Assembly (NCBI GenBank): GCA_016125505.1
Contig: WGLP01000002.1
Coordinates: 248,001 to 312,000, forward strand
DNA length: 64,000 nucleotides
DNA from: Gammaproteobacteria bacterium
Lineage (GTDB): Bacteria; Pseudomonadota; Gammaproteobacteria; UBA6429; Thiohalophilaceae
Reading direction: 5' to 3'
The notes beneath the pieces are model-generated. The model saw only the letters and a program-made list of their open reading frames with translations. It was not told where the DNA came from and searched no databases. Shown in pieces: positions 18,325-27,822 of this stretch. The translations under genes and the position numbers were made by a program. Positions within the stretch are counted from its first letter, which is position 1. Every line of letters begins with the position of its first letter.

Positions 18325-19616
18325 GCGTCCTCTGCCAGGCGAATTCCGCTGAACTGCCACTGGTCCTTGGGATAAAAGAAATTACGATAAGTCGCGCGCA
18401 CATGATCCGCGGGCGTCACGCAGGAGCCGCCGCGCAGGACAAACTGGCTGCACATGAACTTGCCGTTGTATTCGCCGAGTGAACCGGCCAGGGCCTTGAA
18501 GCCGGGATAAGGTGCATAGGGACTCTGCGTCCATTCCCAGACGTCGCCATAGAGTTGTTGTGCGCCGGCCCAGCCGGGGGCCGCTACCGGATGCAGGTTA
18601 CCGCTGTCGCGCAGATTCCCCTCGATTGGATATTCGCGCGCCACCGCTTCCCATTCCGCTTCGCCTGGCAGGCGCTTCCCGGCCCAGCGGGCAAAGGCAT
18701 CGGCCTCATTAAAACTGACGTGGCACACCGGCGCATGCGGGTCGATCGGCTGCATGCCGTGCAGGGTCATGTGCCACCACTGGTTGTCCCGTTGTTCCCA
18801 ATATAAAGGTGCCTGCCATTGTTGTGATGTTACCGTCGACCAGGCATCGGACAACCAGAACTCGACACGCTGATAACCCTGATCCTGCATGAATTCGAGA
18901 TACTCACCATTGGTGACCAGGCGTGAAGCGATGCGGAACGGGTTGAGCCAGGTTTGATGCACCGGCATTTCGTTGTCGTAACAAAAGCGGTCGCCGCTAT
19001 TGCCAATCGTCAGCAGACCGCCGGGATGAGCGATCCAGTTCAGGACCGGTGCGGTTTCGGCGCGCGGCAACTCCTTGGCGTGATATACCGGCTTCAAGGG
19101 GTTCATCGCAAATACGTGTTTGATGTCGGTGAGCATCAGTTCCTGGTGTTGCTGTTCATGATTGATGCCAACCTGCACGCGCAGACTGATGTCCTCCCAG
19201 TCCGGATGGTTTGAATCCTGTAGCAAGCGTTGCATGTGTTCATTCACGTAGCCACGGTAGGCATACACCTCGTCCAGGGTAGGGCGGCTGAGCAGACCGC
19301 GTTGTGGCCGGGGATGGAAACTGCCGACGGTCGCGTAATAGGAATTGAACAGGTGCGCGAATTGCGGATGAAACGGCTGATACTCCGAAGCGTATGCCTG
19401 CAGGATGAAGGTCTCAAAAAACCAGGAGACATGCGCAAGATGCCATTTGGTCGGACTGACATCGGGCATCGTCTGGATTTGGCAATCTTCAACCTCCAGC
19501 GGTTGGCACAGGGACTCGGTGGCCGCACGCACCGCGGCATAAGCCGCCGCAAGATCTTCATTATTTGTAGCGGCGAAAGGAACGGTTTTGCTTTGCTCGG
19601 CGGTGGCCTGGCTCAA
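18321..19616 (-). CDS. egtB: Ergothioneine biosynthesis sulfoxide synthase EgtB
   Basis: EgtB is a non-haem iron enzyme joining hercynine to a thiol (gamma-glutamylcysteine or cysteine) with oxygen to give a sulfoxide. The 431-residue protein has the N-terminal DinB-like part with iron ligands at KWHLAHVSWFFETF (His59 and nearby) and HEQQHQELMLTDIKH (about 150). The C-terminal formylglycine-generating-enzyme-like fold includes VCHVSFNEADAFARWAGKRLPGEAEWE, YGDVWEWTQSPY and FVLRGGSCVTP. It is first in the egtB-egtD operon. No egtC or egtE is nearby, which is usual where an unlinked lyase finishes the pathway. Confidence 0.95.
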   Translation of the reverse strand: MSQATAEQSKTVPFAATNNEDLAAAYAAVRAATESLCQPLEVEDCQIQTMPDVSPTKWHLAHVSWFFETFILQAYASEYQPFHPQFAHLFNSYYATVGSFHPRPQRGLLSRPTLDEVYAYRGYVNEHMQRLLQDSNHPDWEDISLRVQVGINHEQQHQELMLTDIKHVFAMNPLKPVYHAKELPRAETAPVLNWIAHPGGLLTIGNSGDRFCYDNEMPVHQTWLNPFRIASRLVTNGEYLEFMQDQGYQRVEFWLSDAWSTVTSQQWQAPLYWEQRDNQWWHMTLHGMQPIDPHAPVCHVSFNEADAFARWAGKRLPGEAEWEAVAREYPIEGNLRDSGNLHPVAAPGWAGAQQLYGDVWEWTQSPYAPYPGFKALAGSLGEYNGKFMCSQFVLRGGSCVTPADHVRATYRNFFYPKDQWQFSGIRLAEDA

Positions 19617-19851
19617 GGTTGGCGTCCTGCGACTCTGTGTGAGAAAAATAGCCTAGGCCAAAATACGTGCCGCTACAACCCGGTATTTATTGCGCGTATA
19701 AATGATGAGTGTAATCCGCCGTATAGCTAAGAAATTGATATTTCTTTAGCAAACCCTGACTTAGCTGCATTTTCTCATCGCAAATCGAAACCGTGAACCG
19801 GGATGCAACGCGGCAGCGTCTGTTGTCCATCCGTGAACCAGCCGCCCTTTG

Positions 19852-20364
19852 TCAAAAAATCCGCTTCAGGCGAAGACTGGATACCATTAATACGCTCATG
19901 GCCGCAAACACCGCGGGCCAGATGACGAGCGTGGCGGGTAGTGCCAGATAGATAAGATAAAGGATTGGAAACAGGAAACCGTTGACGGTGATGGGCACGC
20001 CCTCGAAGCCCTCACCCTCGGAAACATTGTAGCGTGCCAGGCGCAGCATGCCGCACACGCTAAACAGGATCAGAATCAACACAATGCCGATGCCGGGTTC
20101 ACGTAAAGCGTAATACAGGAATGCGGGGGCGACACCAAACGAGATCAGGTCTGCCAACGAATCCAGTTGTTTCCCGAACGAGTTTGTCTGGTGCATGAGC
20201 TTGGCGATTTTGCCGTCCAGCGTGTCCATGATTACCGCCAGCACGATAAGCAATGCCGCAAGGTTAAACTGCGCATTCGACGCGGTGAAAATGGCGAGGA
20301 CGCCGCAGACCAGGTTACCGGCGGTGAAAACGTCCGCGAGCTTAACCGTACGCAAAATGTTCAT
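19852..20364 (-). CDS. pssA: CDP-alcohol phosphatidyltransferase, PssA-like
   Basis: A 170-residue integral membrane enzyme with the CDP-alcohol phosphatidyltransferase signature DTLDGKIAKLMHQTNSFGKQ followed by LDSLAD. The spacing of the catalytic aspartates is intact, and Lys replaces the usual Arg after Ala. The N-terminus LADVFTAGNLVCGVLAIFTA is like type II phosphatidylserine synthases, which make phosphatidylserine from CDP-diacylglycerol and serine. It is shorter than most PssA proteins (often over 230 residues), having only the catalytic core. It might therefore act on another alcohol, so the symbol is tentative. It lies 77 bp downstream of putA in the same direction. Confidence 0.75.
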   Translation of the reverse strand: MNILRTVKLADVFTAGNLVCGVLAIFTASNAQFNLAALLIVLAVIMDTLDGKIAKLMHQTNSFGKQLDSLADLISFGVAPAFLYYALREPGIGIVLILILFSVCGMLRLARYNVSEGEGFEGVPITVNGFLFPILYLIYLALPATLVIWPAVFAAMSVLMVSSLRLKRIF

Positions 20365-20441
20365 GCTTTTCTTTAAATCGATAAACTGCCTCTGATGGTT
20401 ACATAGATATGTTGCAGTTTTTTGAAAAGGACCGGCACGGC

Positions 20442-23400
20442 TCAGTCATCCTGCAAGGACAGCAAATCCGCATTGCCGCCGATGGCGGCGATGTTATTGC
20501 TGACGACCCTTTCCGTGCCCAGGCGCGGGAGATAGTACGGACCGCCGGCCTTGGGACCGGTACCGGAGAGGCCTTCGCCGCCGAAGGGCTGGACGCCGAC
20601 CACGGCACCGATCATGTTGCGATTGACATAGATATTACCGACGCGTGCGCGCTGGCAAACGCGATCGATGGTTGCCTGAATGCGGCTGTGAATGCCCAGG
20701 GTCAGGCCATAGCCGCTCGCATTGATTTCGCAAATAACCTGATCCAGGGCCCCGCCGTCATAACGCACGACATGCAGGACCGGGCCGAAGGCCTCCTGCG
20801 TCAGTTGTGCCGCCGAGGCCAGTTCGTACACACAGGGCGCAAGGAAAAATCCGTTTGCATGCGCGTCATTGAGGGGTATGCGATGGATCAGTCTTGCGTG
20901 CCTATCCAGCCATTGCGTGTGTCGGGTCAGACGATCGCGGGCGTCGGCATTGATCAAGGGACCGACGTCAGTTGCGAGAAGCGACGGGTCGCCAATGGTG
21001 AGTTCATCCATGGCACCCGCCAACATGGTTAACACGCTGTCGGCGATATCCTCTTGCAGATACAACAGACGCAGTGCCGAGCAACGCTGGCCGGCACTGT
21101 TAAACGCGGATTGGATAATGTCGCTCACGACCTGTTCCGGTAGCGCGGAACTGTCAGCGATCATGGCATTGATCCCGCCGGTTTCCGCAACGAAGGGAAT
21201 GATTGCGCCCTCGCGTTGCGCAAGTAGACGCTGGATGGATTTTGCCGTCGCGGTGGAGCCGGTAAACAATACGCCGGCGAGTGCGGGGTGTTGCAGGAGC
21301 GACTGCGACATCTGTTCGCCGCCGCCTGTCACCAGTTGCACGACATCCGACGGAAACCCGGCATGCTGGAGCATGTGTAGCACCCGTGCGGCAATGAGCG
21401 GCGTGGCGCTCGCCGGTTTGGCTATGACGCAATTCCCCGCGGCCAGCGCCGCACTGACCTGGCCCAGGAATATCGACAGGGGAAAATTCCAGGGACTGAT
21501 ACACAACACGACGCCGCGGCCGGCGAGGCGCAGCGTGTTCGTTTCGCCGGTAGGGCCAGGTAATCCGCGCGCATTACCGAAGTGCTGTTCGGCCTGCATC
21601 GCGTAATAGCGACAGAAGTCCACGGCCTCGCGCACTTCGGCAATGGCGTCGCCAAGGCAACGGCCGGCCTCGCGCACCAGCAGGCTCAATAATTCCGGCG
21701 TGTGTTGTTCCAGCAGCTCGGCGGTTTGCCGCAACAGGGTGGCGCGTTCGGCTGCCGTGGTGGTGGACCAATCCATAAATGCACGCTGCGCCGTGTTGAT
21801 TGCGTTGTTCAGCGAGCTCATTGCGGTGAGTGTGACTTCGCCGACGATATCTTCCGGTTGCGCCGGGTTAAGGATGCGCAATGATTGGTTTTCCGCCTCT
21901 GCCAGGGTGGGTGCCGCCGTCCAGTGTGTGGTTTGATAGTGATCCATTTTCTGTTTGAGTGCATTCAGGGCTTCTGGATTATCCAGGTGTACACCCATGG
22001 CGTTGATACGTTCGGGTGCGAACAACTGCGGCGGCACCGGGATATACCGGTGTCGGCGTCCGCCATCGTGTTGTGTCTGCGCGACGGGATCGGTGAGTAA
22101 TTGTTCAAGTGGGATCCGGGTGTCACTGACACGATTGACGAAAGAGGTGTTGGCGCCGTTCTCCAACAGGCGTCGCACCAGGTATGGCAACAGATCGGCA
22201 TGGTTGCCGACCGGTGCATAAACCCGACAGTTCAAGCCGGATGTTTGCTGCAAGACATACTTGTAAAGGGTTTCCCCCATACCGTGCAGACGTTGAAACT
22301 CGAAGGCGCGTGAGTCACCGGCGATCTCGAGAATGCCGGCGATGGTATAGGCGTTGTGCGTGGCGAATTGCGGGTAAAGATACTGTCCATTACTAAACAG
22401 TCTATGCGCGCAGGCGAGATAACACACATCGGTATGGTGTTTGCGCGTAAACACCGGATAGTCCGCCAGGCCGAGTTGCTGTGCCGCCTTGATCTCGCTG
22501 TCCCAGTAAGCGCCCTTGACCAGGCGCACATTGATGCGTTTGCCCGATTGCTGCGCCAGTTCACAGAGATAGTCCAATACACGCGGCGCGCGTTTTTGAT
22601 AGGCCTGTACCGCCACTCCCAGTCCTTCCCAATCGCGTAATGCAGGGTCGCCAAATACCTGTGCGAACACATCGAGCATGGGGTCCAGACGCCGGGCCTC
22701 TTCGGCGTCGAGCATCAGTTGTACCTGGTGATCGCGTGCCAGACGACACAGCTCCAATAAACGTGGCACTAATTCCTCGGTGAAACGATGGCGTTGGTGA
22801 TACTCGAAACGGGGATGGAGGGCGGAGAGTTTGACGGACAGGCCGGATGCACGGTGGATGTCGGACGCTGAACCTTGCGCGTGACCGATAAAATCCAGCG
22901 CAGCATGATAGGCGGTGAAATAGTTTTGTGCCGCCGTGCGCGTCAGCGCCGCCTCGCCCAGCATATCGATGGAAAGCAGACTCTTCGGAAATTCCTTGCA
23001 CGCGCGCTGCCAGGCCTCGTCGACGGTTTCCGCCATGACAAATTGCTGGCCGATGACCCGCATGGCGCTCTTGATCGCCAGCCGGATCGTGGGTTCACTG
23101 CTGCGCGCGAGCACGCGTTGCAATGACTGAAGTAGGCCGAATGTATTGTCCCTGTCGAATTGTATGAGTTTCCCCGTCAACAGCAGGCCCCAGGTGGAGG
23201 CGTTGACGATCAGGGATTCGCTCTGTCCCAGATGCTGTTCCCAGTCCGCATGTGAGAGTTTGTCCTGAATCAGGCGATCCACGGTATCGCTGTCCGGGAT
23301 GCGCAACAGGGCCTCGGCCAGACACATCAGTGCGATGCCTTCCTGGTTGGCCAGGTCGTATTCGGCAAGCAGGGCCTCCAGGCCGGAGCGTGGGGCGCGC

Positions 23401-23570
23401 CGCACCGCCTCGATGCAGGCGCGCGCGGTTTCCCGCACGTGCGCAAGTTGCGGCGCCGTCATGGTGGCGGTATGCGCCAGTTGCTCGATCAGCGAGGTTT
23501 CATCCGCCAGGTAGTCATGACAGATGGCGAGGCGTTGCGAAGACAGCAGAATGGGCGTATCGAACAGCAT
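20442..23570 (-). CDS. putA: Bifunctional proline dehydrogenase / glutamate semialdehyde dehydrogenase PutA
   Basis: The 1,042-residue protein oxidises proline to glutamate in two steps. The FAD-dependent proline dehydrogenase barrel (about 130-440) includes KLSALHPRFEY, NVRLVKGAYWDSEIK, FATHNAYTI and EFQRLHGMGE. The NAD-dependent aldehyde dehydrogenase (about 520-1,000) includes CISPWNFPLSIFLGQ, FTGSTATAK, ETGGINAMI and catalytic Cys near 815 in SAGQRCSALR. The C-terminus IGAVVGVQPFGGEGLSGTGPK is typical. There is no N-terminal ribbon-helix-helix DNA-binding domain, so it is a purely enzymatic PutA and does not repress itself. A 14-bp AT palindrome lies just upstream. Confidence 0.96.
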   Translation of the reverse strand: MLFDTPILLSSQRLAICHDYLADETSLIEQLAHTATMTAPQLAHVRETARACIEAVRRAPRSGLEALLAEYDLANQEGIALMCLAEALLRIPDSDTVDRLIQDKLSHADWEQHLGQSESLIVNASTWGLLLTGKLIQFDRDNTFGLLQSLQRVLARSSEPTIRLAIKSAMRVIGQQFVMAETVDEAWQRACKEFPKSLLSIDMLGEAALTRTAAQNYFTAYHAALDFIGHAQGSASDIHRASGLSVKLSALHPRFEYHQRHRFTEELVPRLLELCRLARDHQVQLMLDAEEARRLDPMLDVFAQVFGDPALRDWEGLGVAVQAYQKRAPRVLDYLCELAQQSGKRINVRLVKGAYWDSEIKAAQQLGLADYPVFTRKHHTDVCYLACAHRLFSNGQYLYPQFATHNAYTIAGILEIAGDSRAFEFQRLHGMGETLYKYVLQQTSGLNCRVYAPVGNHADLLPYLVRRLLENGANTSFVNRVSDTRIPLEQLLTDPVAQTQHDGGRRHRYIPVPPQLFAPERINAMGVHLDNPEALNALKQKMDHYQTTHWTAAPTLAEAENQSLRILNPAQPEDIVGEVTLTAMSSLNNAINTAQRAFMDWSTTTAAERATLLRQTAELLEQHTPELLSLLVREAGRCLGDAIAEVREAVDFCRYYAMQAEQHFGNARGLPGPTGETNTLRLAGRGVVLCISPWNFPLSIFLGQVSAALAAGNCVIAKPASATPLIAARVLHMLQHAGFPSDVVQLVTGGGEQMSQSLLQHPALAGVLFTGSTATAKSIQRLLAQREGAIIPFVAETGGINAMIADSSALPEQVVSDIIQSAFNSAGQRCSALRLLYLQEDIADSVLTMLAGAMDELTIGDPSLLATDVGPLINADARDRLTRHTQWLDRHARLIHRIPLNDAHANGFFLAPCVYELASAAQLTQEAFGPVLHVVRYDGGALDQVICEINASGYGLTLGIHSRIQATIDRVCQRARVGNIYVNRNMIGAVVGVQPFGGEGLSGTGPKAGGPYYLPRLGTERVVSNNIAAIGGNADLLSLQDD

Positions 23571-23659
23571 GCCGGTCTTGAAGAGGTGTTTCTCTGAGTA
23601 TAGGCCAATCCCCGGACCTGCATGACACTATATATATAGTATCACCCAGACTCTGTGGC

Positions 23660-24463
23660 CTAAGCGGTAGTCTCCGCACTGTAGCGGGCCAGCAGGCCCG
23701 TGCGTACCGCATAGCGATAGACACGCAGGAAAAACCAGCCGGCGAGGACAATGTACACGCCAGCGAGCACGATCCCCCATAGCAGGAGGTGCGTGGCAAA
23801 GGGCTGACCGGAAAGGATGGCGCGCATGCCTTCGAACACATAAGACGGCGGCAGGGCGTATGCCACGTATTGCATCCAGTGTGGCAATGTCGCCAGCGGA
23901 TAAAACACACCAACAAACGGCGAGATCATGGCGGGGATCGGCCAGATAAACCACTCCGAGGCGGGACCCAGCCGCAACACCATGGCGGCGCCGGCGATCC
24001 CCAGGGCAATGCCGAACAGGAACAGCACGAGTAAAAACGGAATCAGGATCAAGCCGAAGCTGAGGTAAGACAAACCAAACAGGCTTGACGCCAGCACGAT
24101 CATCACGATGAGTCCGACGAGGCTGGTGGCGATACTGGTGAGTACCAGGCCGCTGACATATTCCGGCATGGTCAGGGGCGTGGCGAACAGATTCAGAAAA
24201 TTGCGCGACCAGACGTCCTCGAGAAACGAGGTAGTGACACCCTGCATGACACGGGTAAAGAAATCCCACATCAACACGGCACCGAGCAGGACGGGAACGA
24301 AATTAAAGTTTGCCGCGGCGATCTCATTGAGGTAACGGGTAATAAATCCCCATAACAGAATATCAACGGCGACCCAGGCAAACAGGGGCAGTAGTCGCGC
24401 CACGCTGCCGCGCATAAGATAGTACTGACGTAACAGAATGGCGGCCATGTGCTTCAGACGCAT
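23660..24463 (-). CDS. ABC-2 type transporter permease
   Basis: A 267-residue membrane protein with about six hydrophobic segments and the ABC-2 pattern: an N-terminal cytoplasmic helix, a RVMQGVTTSFLEDVWSRNFLNLFATPLTMPEYVSG loop, and PISPF-like motif AMISPFVGVFYPLATLP near the end. It starts five bases after the stop of the ATPase gene, so the two form an exporter. Related systems (NodJ/CcmB/drug exporters) move lipids, polysaccharides or drugs; the cargo cannot be told. Confidence 0.85.
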   Translation of the reverse strand: MRLKHMAAILLRQYYLMRGSVARLLPLFAWVAVDILLWGFITRYLNEIAAANFNFVPVLLGAVLMWDFFTRVMQGVTTSFLEDVWSRNFLNLFATPLTMPEYVSGLVLTSIATSLVGLIVMIVLASSLFGLSYLSFGLILIPFLLVLFLFGIALGIAGAAMVLRLGPASEWFIWPIPAMISPFVGVFYPLATLPHWMQYVAYALPPSYVFEGMRAILSGQPFATHLLLWGIVLAGVYIVLAGWFFLRVYRYAVRTGLLARYSAETTA

Positions 24464-24468
24464 TGTCG

Positions 24469-25215
24469 TTACTCCGCCGTTTGCGCCAGGGGTTCACGCG
24501 CCAGGGTGATAAACAGATCTTCGAGCGTCTGTTCGCCGTGTTCACGGGGCAGGGTTTTGGGATTGCCCGTCAGCAGGATTTTACCGTGGGAAAGAAACAG
24601 CACGCGGTCACAGACCTTTTCCACTTCAAACATATTATGCGAGGTCCATAACACGCCGACGGCTTCCTGTTTGGCGAAGTCGCAAATCATCGTGCGGACC
24701 TGGTTGGCGACGTTGGGGTCAAGCGAGGCGGTGGGTTCGTCCAGCAGTAATAAGCGTGGACGGTTCAGCATGGCCTTGGCCAGGGAGACACGCACCTGTT
24801 CGCCCGAGGACAGCACGCCGACCTTGGTCTTGCGAAAGGGCAGGAGATCGAATCGTTTGAGCAGGTGCTGAATGGTTGCCGATAAATTTTTGACATCGTA
24901 GATCAACCCGAAGAAACGCAGGTTTTGTTCCACGCTCAGGTTGCCGGGCAAGGGCGCATAGCTGGCGCTGAAGTTGGTGACGGCGAGGGCGGCGGCACGT
25001 TGCGTTGCGACGTCCTTGCCGGCGATCGTGACCGAACCGCTGCTCGGTTCGAGCACGCCCAGGATCATGTTGATAGTCGTGGTCTTGCCCGCACCATTGG
25101 GACCGAGCAGGCCGACGACCTCACCGTATTCGATATCAAAAGAGATGTTGTCGACCGCCAGCCTGTCACCGTAGCGTTTACTGAATGCGTAAACCGACAG
25201 GACCTTGTTTGACAT
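24469..25215 (-). CDS. ABC transporter ATP-binding protein
   Basis: The 248-residue ATPase has Walker A GPNGAGKTT, a signature VLSSGEQVRVSLAKAML (a slight variant of LSGGQ), Walker B LLLLDEPTASLD and the switch histidine at LWTSHNM. The organisation fits ABC-2 export ATPases (DrrA/NodI-like). It is followed by the permease gene and preceded by the glutaredoxin-like gene with 26 bp between them, so all three are likely co-transcribed. Confidence 0.9.
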   Translation of the reverse strand: MSNKVLSVYAFSKRYGDRLAVDNISFDIEYGEVVGLLGPNGAGKTTTINMILGVLEPSSGSVTIAGKDVATQRAAALAVTNFSASYAPLPGNLSVEQNLRFFGLIYDVKNLSATIQHLLKRFDLLPFRKTKVGVLSSGEQVRVSLAKAMLNRPRLLLLDEPTASLDPNVANQVRTMICDFAKQEAVGVLWTSHNMFEVEKVCDRVLFLSHGKILLTGNPKTLPREHGEQTLEDLFITLAREPLAQTAE

Positions 25216-25241
25216 GACGCGCCTGTGCCTGACGCGCAGGG

Positions 25242-25628
25242 TTACGCCGCGAGGGCGCGCAGGTATTTGATCACCTCATCGGATTCATACAGCCAGGTGT
25301 CGCTGCCATCTTCTTGTTTGATGCGCAGGCATGGGACCTTGACCTCACCGCCGCCCTGCAGGAGTTGTTCGCGATGGTGCTGGTCGTGTTGTGCATCACG
25401 CAGCTCGATGTTCAGGGACTGGCGCTTGATTTCACGCCGTACCTTCATGCAGAAGGGACAGGTCTTGAATTGATACAGGGCCAGTTGCCCGGTTTGTTGA
25501 TCCAGCTGTTGTTGGGCATCGGCGGGACGGGTGATGCCTTTGGGGGTAGTGAGTTTGTCGATCAACAACATGATCGGACCGATGATGCGGCGGATGCCGC
25601 GAAAAAACATTCGAATGAGCCATTTCAT
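25242..25628 (-). CDS. Glutaredoxin-like protein
   Basis: A 128-residue protein whose second half is a glutaredoxin fold: LALYQFKTCPFCMKVRREIK carries the CPFC redox pair, and KVPCLRIKQEDGSDTWLYESDEVIKYL carries the cis-proline and glutathione-binding region. About 45 basic residues precede it, including RMFFRGIRRIIGPIMLLIDKL, which could act as an amphipathic membrane-associated segment. It should reduce disulfides or glutathione adducts in the cytoplasm. It is co-directional with the ABC exporter genes. Confidence 0.87.
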   Translation of the reverse strand: MKWLIRMFFRGIRRIIGPIMLLIDKLTTPKGITRPADAQQQLDQQTGQLALYQFKTCPFCMKVRREIKRQSLNIELRDAQHDQHHREQLLQGGGEVKVPCLRIKQEDGSDTWLYESDEVIKYLRALAA

Positions 25629-25727
25629 AAACTTGCCTTCCCGTTGCTGGTGACAGGTGCTGTGTGCTGCGAGCGCGAATTATACCGGGGTTTGCTCAGG
25701 TGTGCAGTCAAGCGCTAGCTGAAATGT

Positions 25728-26354
25728 TTATTCCCCGGCGGCGAGTCGGTGTTTCCAGTGACGGCGGACATACCACACCGCACCGAGCACCAGGACAATC
25801 GCAATCACGGTGTCGAACTTATGAAAGTAACCCCCCAGACTGTGCCAGTTTTCTCCCAGTTTGAGTCCGATCCAGCCCAGGCCATAGCACCAGATCAGCG
25901 AGCCGACGAAGGTGTAGAGGACGAATGGCAACAATGCCATGCGGCTGATGCCCGCGGGCAGGGCAATGAAGGTGCGGATGATGGGCAACAGGCGACCGAT
26001 GAAAACAGTAATACCGCCGTGTCGTGCGAACCAGCGATCCGCCATGGCCAGGTCCTGGTGTGAGATCAGGACATAACGCCCATATTTATGCACCAGGCTG
26101 CGACCGCCGAAGGCACCGATGGCATAGGCGAGCAGGGAACCCAGCACGCAACCGAGGGCGCCGAATACTGCGATGCCCCATAAGGTAAATTCCTGCTTGA
26201 ATACCAGGTAACCGGAAAATGGCATGATGATCTCGGACGGCAAGGGGATGCAGGCGCTTTCAATCGCCATCAGCAATACGATACCCGCGTAGCCCAGACT
26301 GGAGATAGTGGTGATGATGAAACCACTCAGTAGCAAAAGGATCTTTTCAATCAT
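25728..26354 (-). CDS. DedA family membrane protein
   Basis: A 208-residue polytopic inner-membrane protein. The DedA/SNARE-associated features are visible: ESACIPLPSEIIMPFSGYL with the Glu and Pro pattern, GSLLAYAIGAFGGR, RHGGITVFIGRLLPIIRTFIALPAGISRM with the conserved arginines. DedA proteins are needed for membrane potential and envelope stability, and some are undecaprenyl-phosphate or phospholipid flippases. It lies 99 bp upstream of the glutaredoxin gene and divergent to the efflux pump, with a 290-bp shared promoter region (26,355-26,644) in which I see no further gene. Confidence 0.9.
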   Translation of the reverse strand: MIEKILLLLSGFIITTISSLGYAGIVLLMAIESACIPLPSEIIMPFSGYLVFKQEFTLWGIAVFGALGCVLGSLLAYAIGAFGGRSLVHKYGRYVLISHQDLAMADRWFARHGGITVFIGRLLPIIRTFIALPAGISRMALLPFVLYTFVGSLIWCYGLGWIGLKLGENWHSLGGYFHKFDTVIAIVLVLGAVWYVRRHWKHRLAAGE

Positions 26355-26644
26355 ATGGATATTGTAAACGTAAGCGCTCGTTTGCGGGTAATGTTACTTA
26401 ATTATTGATTATTAGCGTTATTCTATTTCTCGCGTTGCGACGGAAAGACATGGCTTATACGTTCGTACACATAGACTGAGTATGCCATCGAATAAGCTAG
26501 CGCTGGCCCTGTAAAAATCTTGTGTTACGATAGTCGCACAGTACATTTTCGAGGTATGTGCTGGACGGAACTTAGTGTTGTTCGTAATGCCCTAACTGGC
26601 TTGTACTAATAATAATGCCCCTTACTTGCTAGCAAGGATTCCAT

Positions 26645-27811
26645 ATGAAATTATTTCATTTGCGCCCTATTTCTCTCGGGATTGCGCTTGTCGCGCTTTC
26701 CGCTTGCGGCAAATCCGATGCACCTGCCCACATGCAGATGCCGCCGCCACAAGTCTCCGTGGTCACTGCCCATGCGGAATCGGTGCCGTTGACGCAAGTG
26801 CTGGTGGGGCGACTCGCCGCGGTACGCATTGCACAGGTGCGGGCGCGCGTCGCCGGCGTCATCCTCAAACGCGTCTACACGGAAGGGACCGACGTCGAGC
26901 AGGGACAGGTGCTGTTTCAGATCGACCCCGCGCCACTGGAAGCCGCATTACATGCCGAACAGGCGGCCTTGGCCAAGGCCAGGGCCGACGCCGCCAACGC
27001 CGCCCTGATTTCCAAGCGCTATAAAGACCTGGAGGCCAAACACCTGATCAGTTCGCAGGATGTCGATACCGCGCTGGCAAACGAACGTACTACCGCGGCT
27101 GCCGTGAAACAGGCGCAGGCCAATGTGGAGAAGGCACAACTGGACCTGGGCTACGCCACGGTAACGGCACCGATCAGCGGGCGTGCCGGTCGCGCGCAGG
27201 TAACGGAAGGCGCCCTGGTCGGCCAGGGTGAAGCCACCGAGCTGACCACAGTGCAACAAATCGATCCCATCTATGTGAATTTCAGTCAGTCGGTCAGCGA
27301 ACTGGAGCAACTTCGCGCGGCTAATGCCAATGCCAATCCGACGCAGGAGGCGAGCAAGGTGGAGGTCATGTTGAGTGACGGTACACCATACTCGCAGGCG
27401 GGAAAGCTGGATTTCTCCGATCTGGCCGTGGATCCCACTACCGGCACCGTGTCCTTGCGGGCGGTGGTACCTAACCCGGACAAGACCCTGTTGCCCGGTA
27501 TGTTCGTCAAGCTGCGCGTGACCATGGGCCATCTCGAGCACGCCTATTTGTTACCGCAGGCAACGGTGCAGCGGGATCAGGCCGGGGCCTTTGTGTTTGT
27601 CGTGGGGGCTGAGGGCAAGGTCGAACAGCAGCGGGTGGAAACCCATGGCATGACCCGGACCGACTGGATAGTCACCGGCAAATTGACCGACGGCGCGCAG
27701 GTGATTGTCGCGGGGATACAAAAGGTCCGGCCGGGCGCCGTGGCCAAAGTCACCGAGGTTGACGGCAAGGCCCAGGAAGCCGCCGCACCCGCCGCCCAGG
27801 CCAAACCTTAA
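26645..27811 (+). CDS. RND efflux periplasmic adaptor lipoprotein (AcrA/MexA type)
   Basis: The 388-residue protein has a lipobox (GIALVALSACGKS), a biotinyl-lipoyl half at QVRARVAGVILKRVYTEGTDVEQGQVLFQIDP, a coiled-coil hairpin (about 95-160, rich in Ala, Lys and Gln), the second lipoyl half at LDLGYATVTAPISGRAGRAQVTEGALV, and a beta-barrel domain ending with the PGMFVKLRV element. It bridges the inner-membrane pump to an outer-membrane channel. AAGGA at the right distance supports the ATG. The pump gene follows after 11 bp. No outer-membrane channel gene follows, so an unlinked TolC-like protein must serve it. Confidence 0.93.
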   Translation: MKLFHLRPISLGIALVALSACGKSDAPAHMQMPPPQVSVVTAHAESVPLTQVLVGRLAAVRIAQVRARVAGVILKRVYTEGTDVEQGQVLFQIDPAPLEAALHAEQAALAKARADAANAALISKRYKDLEAKHLISSQDVDTALANERTTAAAVKQAQANVEKAQLDLGYATVTAPISGRAGRAQVTEGALVGQGEATELTTVQQIDPIYVNFSQSVSELEQLRAANANANPTQEASKVEVMLSDGTPYSQAGKLDFSDLAVDPTTGTVSLRAVVPNPDKTLLPGMFVKLRVTMGHLEHAYLLPQATVQRDQAGAFVFVVGAEGKVEQQRVETHGMTRTDWIVTGKLTDGAQVIVAGIQKVRPGAVAKVTEVDGKAQEAAAPAAQAKP

Positions 27812-27822
27812 GGAGCGCGACG

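Noticed and set aside
20442-23570. PutA as its own repressor
   Set aside because: The N-terminal ribbon-helix-helix domain required for DNA binding is absent.
23627-23640. 14-bp palindrome ACTATATATATAGT upstream of putA
   Set aside because: Could be an operator, but AT-alternating palindromes arise easily by chance and no second copy was found.
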